Shown here: positions 61,002 through 64,000 of the stretch, in pieces
Layout: every line of letters begins with the position of its first letter
How positions within the stretch are numbered: the first letter of the stretch is position 1
Source: Chryseobacterium sp. CH25
GTDB taxonomy: Bacteria; Bacteroidota; Bacteroidia; Flavobacteriales; Weeksellaceae
Direction: 5' to 3'
DNA: 64,000 bases
NCBI RefSeq assembly: GCF_004119455.1
Contig: NZ_NRQT01000003.1
Span: 372,001 to 436,000 of the forward strand
The notes under the pieces: model-generated
Seen by the model: only the letters and a program-made list of their open reading frames with translations
The model's database searches: none
Told to the model about the DNA's origin: nothing
Made by a program: the position numbers and the translations under genes

Positions 61002-61709
61002 ATGGCAAAATTGGGAAAGAATGCTCAGAACGAGCAAGAAGGTAAAGAAACGGTTGAGTTCTTCAAAGATCTTGACAGAGAGGCCTTAAACACTGAGAGA
61101 TTTCTTGAAAAATATTCAAAACCTTTAGGGATTGTATTTGGAGTTTTAGTTTTAGGAGTTTTAGGATTCTTCGGATATAAGCAATTTGTAGTTGCTCCTA
61201 AAAATACTGAAGCCGTAAAAAGCTTCCTAGCTGCTCAGAAAAATCTTACAGAAAATAAAAATGCTGAAGCTTTAGGAGGAAAATCTGCTGCAAACCCAGG
61301 TTTCATCGGAACTTCTAACGAATATTCAGGAACAAGCATCGGTCAGTTATCTGCTTACAATGCTGGTTTATTGAAATTTAAAGAAGGAAAATTCCAGGAA
61401 GCTTACGATCTTTTAGATAAATTCTCTTCTGACAACAAAACGCTGATGGCAATGAAATACGGAGCTATGGCTGATGCAAAATCAGGATTGAACAAAAATG
61501 ATGAAGCTTTATCATTACTAGACAAAGCAGCTACTGCTTCTGATGATCCTTATACTACTTATTTCTTCACAAGAAAAGCAGGTATTGTAGCTTTAGGATT
61601 AAAGAAAAATGCAGAAGCTAAAAAATACTTCTCTTCAATTGACGAGAAATATCAGGATTATGACAACGGAATGTCTGATTCTTACATTGAAATGACTAAA
61701 TATTACTAA
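61002..61709 (+). CDS. Membrane-anchored tetratricopeptide (YfgM-like) protein
   Basis: 235 residues: cytoplasmic N-terminus (about 45 residues), a single membrane helix (LGIVFGVLVLGVLGFFGYKQ), then helical TPR-like repeats (SAYNAGLLKFKEGKFQEAYD, LMAMKYGAMADAKSGLNKND, FFTRKAGIVALGLKKNAEAK). This layout resembles YfgM, a periplasmic TPR protein of the Sec/chaperone network in E. coli. Function not established here. ribH starts 3 bases after its stop. Confidence 0.8.
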   Translation: MAKLGKNAQNEQEGKETVEFFKDLDREALNTERFLEKYSKPLGIVFGVLVLGVLGFFGYKQFVVAPKNTEAVKSFLAAQKNLTENKNAEALGGKSAANPGFIGTSNEYSGTSIGQLSAYNAGLLKFKEGKFQEAYDLLDKFSSDNKTLMAMKYGAMADAKSGLNKNDEALSLLDKAATASDDPYTTYFFTRKAGIVALGLKKNAEAKKYFSSIDEKYQDYDNGMSDSYIEMTKYY

Positions 61710-61712
61710 AAA

Positions 61713-62234
61713 ATGGCAACAGTTAATCTTTCCGATTACAAGCCACTTCATATAACTAATGCCGAAGATTTTTCTATCGGCATTGTTTTTTCTGAGTGGA
61801 ATGATTTTGTAACGTACAATCTTCGTGATGCAGCTTTGGAAATCCTTGAAAAAGAAGGAGTAAAATCAGAAAACATCAAACTTTTTCCTGTTCCGGGAGC
61901 CTTTGAATTAAGCTACGCAAGTATGCAGCTTTGCAAAGAAAGAAAATATGACGCTGTGATCTCTATCGGATGCGTAATCCGCGGAGAAACCCCTCACTTC
62001 GATTATGTTTGCTCTGCTGTAGCACAGGGAATTAAGGATTGTAACATCATGACAGATACTCCTACCATCTTCTGTGTTCTTACAGATGATACCAAAGAGC
62101 AATCTATTGCAAGAAGCGGTGGAGATCTTGGAAACAAAGGTGTAGAAGCAGCGGTTACCGCTTTAAGAATGATTGATTTCAAAAAGAAATTATCTGATAA
62201 AAAAGGAAACATCGGTTTTGGACACTCTTCTTAA
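61713..62234 (+). CDS. ribH: 6,7-dimethyl-8-ribityllumazine synthase
   Basis: 173 residues. Penultimate step of riboflavin synthesis; forms icosahedral or pentameric assemblies. Motifs: IGIVFSEWNDFVTYNLRDAA near the start, FPVPGAFELSYASMQLC, VISIGCVIRGETPHFDYVCS, and GNKGVEAAVTALRMIDF. Cotranscribed with the TPR protein gene before it. Confidence 0.95.
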   Translation: MATVNLSDYKPLHITNAEDFSIGIVFSEWNDFVTYNLRDAALEILEKEGVKSENIKLFPVPGAFELSYASMQLCKERKYDAVISIGCVIRGETPHFDYVCSAVAQGIKDCNIMTDTPTIFCVLTDDTKEQSIARSGGDLGNKGVEAAVTALRMIDFKKKLSDKKGNIGFGHSS

Positions 62235-62260
62235 TCGTTGACATACTTTAACAATATATA

Positions 62261-62284
62261 GGGACTATTTTTTAATAGTCCTTT
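62261..62284 (+). terminator. Terminator of ribH
   Basis: GGACTATT / AATAGTCC with a T-rich loop, then six Ts. Confidence 0.85.
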
Positions 62285-62414
62285 TTTGTTGGAAGATTTA
62301 AGAATAAAGGCAAATCCATTAAACATTCGTTTAAATTATGCTTCAAAATTCTTAAAATCTTATTAATAAATATCAGGTTTTGCTTTTTTTCACTTAAAAG
62401 TTGTATACAACAAC

Positions 62415-62422
62415 TATCTTTG
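62415..62422 (+). promoter_or_regulatory. -7 promoter box of the sulfatase-type gene
   Basis: TATCTTTG, 25 bp before the ATG at 62448. Confidence 0.6.
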
Positions 62423-62447
62423 CGAAAATCGTATAGACCATAAATCC

Positions 62448-64000
62448 ATGTTTCTAAAAAAAATAAAACCTTTCCTGTATTTAGGAGTTTTTTATCTGAT
62501 TATTTCCTTGCTTATAAGGACAATATTCTTCTTCCATCCCATCACTACAGCCAGTTTCGGATTTTTTGAGATCATTAAAGTACTGTTTGTAGGTCTTATT
62601 AACGATATTTTTGTTTTTATCCTTGCCAGTGCTATCCTTGCCCTCTATTTCTTATTCCTATCCAATTCAAAATATAAAAAACCGTACGGATATATTATTT
62701 TTGGAGCCTTGGCTGCATTCTTCCTGTATATCTGGCTTATCCCAAACAATATTTTCAAGCAATACGGTGGTTCTGTAACAGAAATAGCCCTTTCTTTTGT
62801 AGGTGTAAAGACATTCCTGTTTGGATTAATGCTGTTCCTTCCTACCCAAAGAATCAAGATCCGTAATGTTTTATATTTTATCACATTACTGCTCTATGTA
62901 CTGCTTATCATCTTTAATGGAGTAAGTGAATATTTCTTCTATAATGAATTCGGAGTACGCTATAACTTTATTGCAGTAGATTACTTAATATACACCAATG
63001 AAGTCATTGGAAATATCATGGAGAGCTACCCTGTAGTTCCTTTGTTTTCAGGGATCATGCTTGTTACATTAACGATTACATGGTTTATCTATAAAAAGAC
63101 AAAAGATGAATTACTAGAGCTTCCCAACTTCAAACAGAAATTAATCTTACTGGGATCATTTGCTGTACTTTGTGCCATCAGCTTACTGACTCTTCCGTCA
63201 TTAATGCAGATTAAATCTGACAATGTTTTTGCTGATGAAATTGAAGCCAACGGACTTCCTAAGTTTTACTGGGCTTTCACCCATAACGAACTTGACTATT
63301 TCCAGTTTTATTCACAGCTAGACCAAAAGCAGGCAGAGAAGAATTTCCTAAGCCAATATCCACAGCATACGCTCTCAAGAAATATTGTAGCAGAAAAGCC
63401 GGAACTTAAGAAAAATGTGGTATTAATCTCTATTGAAAGTCTTTCTGCAGAATTCCTTGAGCATTATGGAAATACACAGAAAATCACCCCATTCCTGGAT
63501 AGTCTTGCTGATAAATCTCTGATGTTTACTAACCTTTATGCTACAGGAAACAGAACTGTGCGTGGACTGGAAGCTTTAACACTTTGTATTCCTCCCACTG
63601 CTGGAGAAAGTATTATCAAAAGAGATGATAATAAGAACAAATTCACTACTGGAAATGTATTCAAATCAAAAGGATATGATGTAAAATTCCTGTATGGTGG
63701 CTACAGCTACTTTGATAATATGCAGGATTTCTTCGGTGGAAACGGATATGATATTGTAGACAGAAACAACTTTAAACCAGAAGAAGTTACCTTTGCCAAT
63801 GTTTGGGGTGTTGCAGATGAAGATATGGCCAGAAAAGCCATTCAGGTAATGAATGCTGAAGCAAAATCAGGAAAACCATTCTTCAACCACTGGATGACGG
63901 TTTCCAACCACAGACCTTTCACCTATCCTGATGGAAGAATTGATATTCCCGGAACTTCAAAATCCCGTGAAGGCGGTGTAAAATATACTGATTACTCTCT
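62448..64000 (+). CDS. LtaS-type sulfatase/phosphoglycerol transferase (partial, runs off the window)
   Basis: The frame is open from ATG 62448 to the window end (about 517 codons, no stop). The N-terminal 230 residues hold about five membrane helices (FLYLGVFYLIISLLIRTIFF and others); the extracellular sulfatase-type domain follows: NVVLISIESLSAEFLEHYG near 320 (metal ligand Glu), NLYATGNRTVRGLEALTLCI near 360 (catalytic Thr), and MTVSNHRPFTYPDGR near 483. This matches LTA-synthase-family enzymes. In Gram-negative Bacteroidota the product cannot be classical lipoteichoic acid, so the lipid or glycan substrate is unknown. Confidence 0.85.
   Translation, partial: MFLKKIKPFLYLGVFYLIISLLIRTIFFFHPITTASFGFFEIIKVLFVGLINDIFVFILASAILALYFLFLSNSKYKKPYGYIIFGALAAFFLYIWLIPNNIFKQYGGSVTEIALSFVGVKTFLFGLMLFLPTQRIKIRNVLYFITLLLYVLLIIFNGVSEYFFYNEFGVRYNFIAVDYLIYTNEVIGNIMESYPVVPLFSGIMLVTLTITWFIYKKTKDELLELPNFKQKLILLGSFAVLCAISLLTLPSLMQIKSDNVFADEIEANGLPKFYWAFTHNELDYFQFYSQLDQKQAEKNFLSQYPQHTLSRNIVAEKPELKKNVVLISIESLSAEFLEHYGNTQKITPFLDSLADKSLMFTNLYATGNRTVRGLEALTLCIPPTAGESIIKRDDNKNKFTTGNVFKSKGYDVKFLYGGYSYFDNMQDFFGGNGYDIVDRNNFKPEEVTFANVWGVADEDMARKAIQVMNAEAKSGKPFFNHWMTVSNHRPFTYPDGRIDIPGTSKSREGGVKYTDYS

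Noticed and set aside
1..64000. CRISPR arrays, tRNA or rRNA genes, insertion sequences
   Set aside because: I found no regularly spaced repeats, no cloverleaf-like conserved tRNA arms, no rRNA segments and no transposase in reading the window; a dedicated scan could still find a missed tRNA.

Overview
The window looks like chromosome of a Flavobacteriia member, most likely Chryseobacterium or a close relative (inferred from gene content, not from a search). Pointers are the Bacteroidota -7 promoter box TAnnTTTG in front of many genes, a T9SS sorting-domain protein, GldH, type III glutamine synthetase, an Alternative Complex III (act) operon, and NGG-leader bacteriocin-like peptides. I saw no tRNA, rRNA, CRISPR array or insertion sequence.

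About 1-12.8 kb is an accessory locus of mostly uncharacterised genes. It holds a DUF2589 protein, two small partner proteins (one split by a frameshift), a very acidic 56-residue protein, three BspA-type leucine-rich-repeat proteins and a tail-fibre-like protein that share one N-terminal module, a 1241-residue protein, a lysozyme-like effector candidate (split by a frameshift) followed by a small membrane protein that may be its immunity protein (also split), and a WYL-domain regulator. Three promoters in the locus carry the same 19-bp element exactly 10 bp before the -7 box; one is the promoter of the WYL gene. This predicts an autoregulated WYL regulon and is the most novel feature of the window.

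From 12.8 kb onward the genes are mostly housekeeping: tadA, two bacteriocin-like peptides, an acetyltransferase, coaX, an M1 peptidase, a DinB-like protein, a DUF6909-type protein, glnN, an NlpC/P60 lipoprotein and a pentapeptide-repeat protein (13-25 kb); the cell-shape operon mreB-mreC-mreD-mrdA-rodA on the minus strand (25-30.7 kb); the heme genes hemA-hemC-hemD-hemE (31-35 kb); sufS, rplY, prs and an outer-membrane FadL plus GDSL-esterase pair (35-41.1 kb); ricT-gldH-PBP1A (41.6-45.8 kb); selO, a secreted T9SS protein, a membrane protein and a SPOR protein (45.9-50.4 kb); the complete actABCDEF respiratory operon (50.5-58.9 kb); and a lipoprotein, apt, a TPR protein, ribH and the start of an LtaS-type sulfatase gene that runs off the window (59-64 kb).

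Five genes are interrupted by what look like single-base indels: 1440-1993, 10152-11260, 11287-11632, the start of fadL near 41104, and actB near 54060. Four need one extra base and one needs one fewer, and four of the five sit on runs of six or seven A or T. Because actB encodes a core respiratory subunit, sequence error is the simplest common explanation. Programmed -1 frameshifting or homopolymer phase variation remain possible for the accessory genes.
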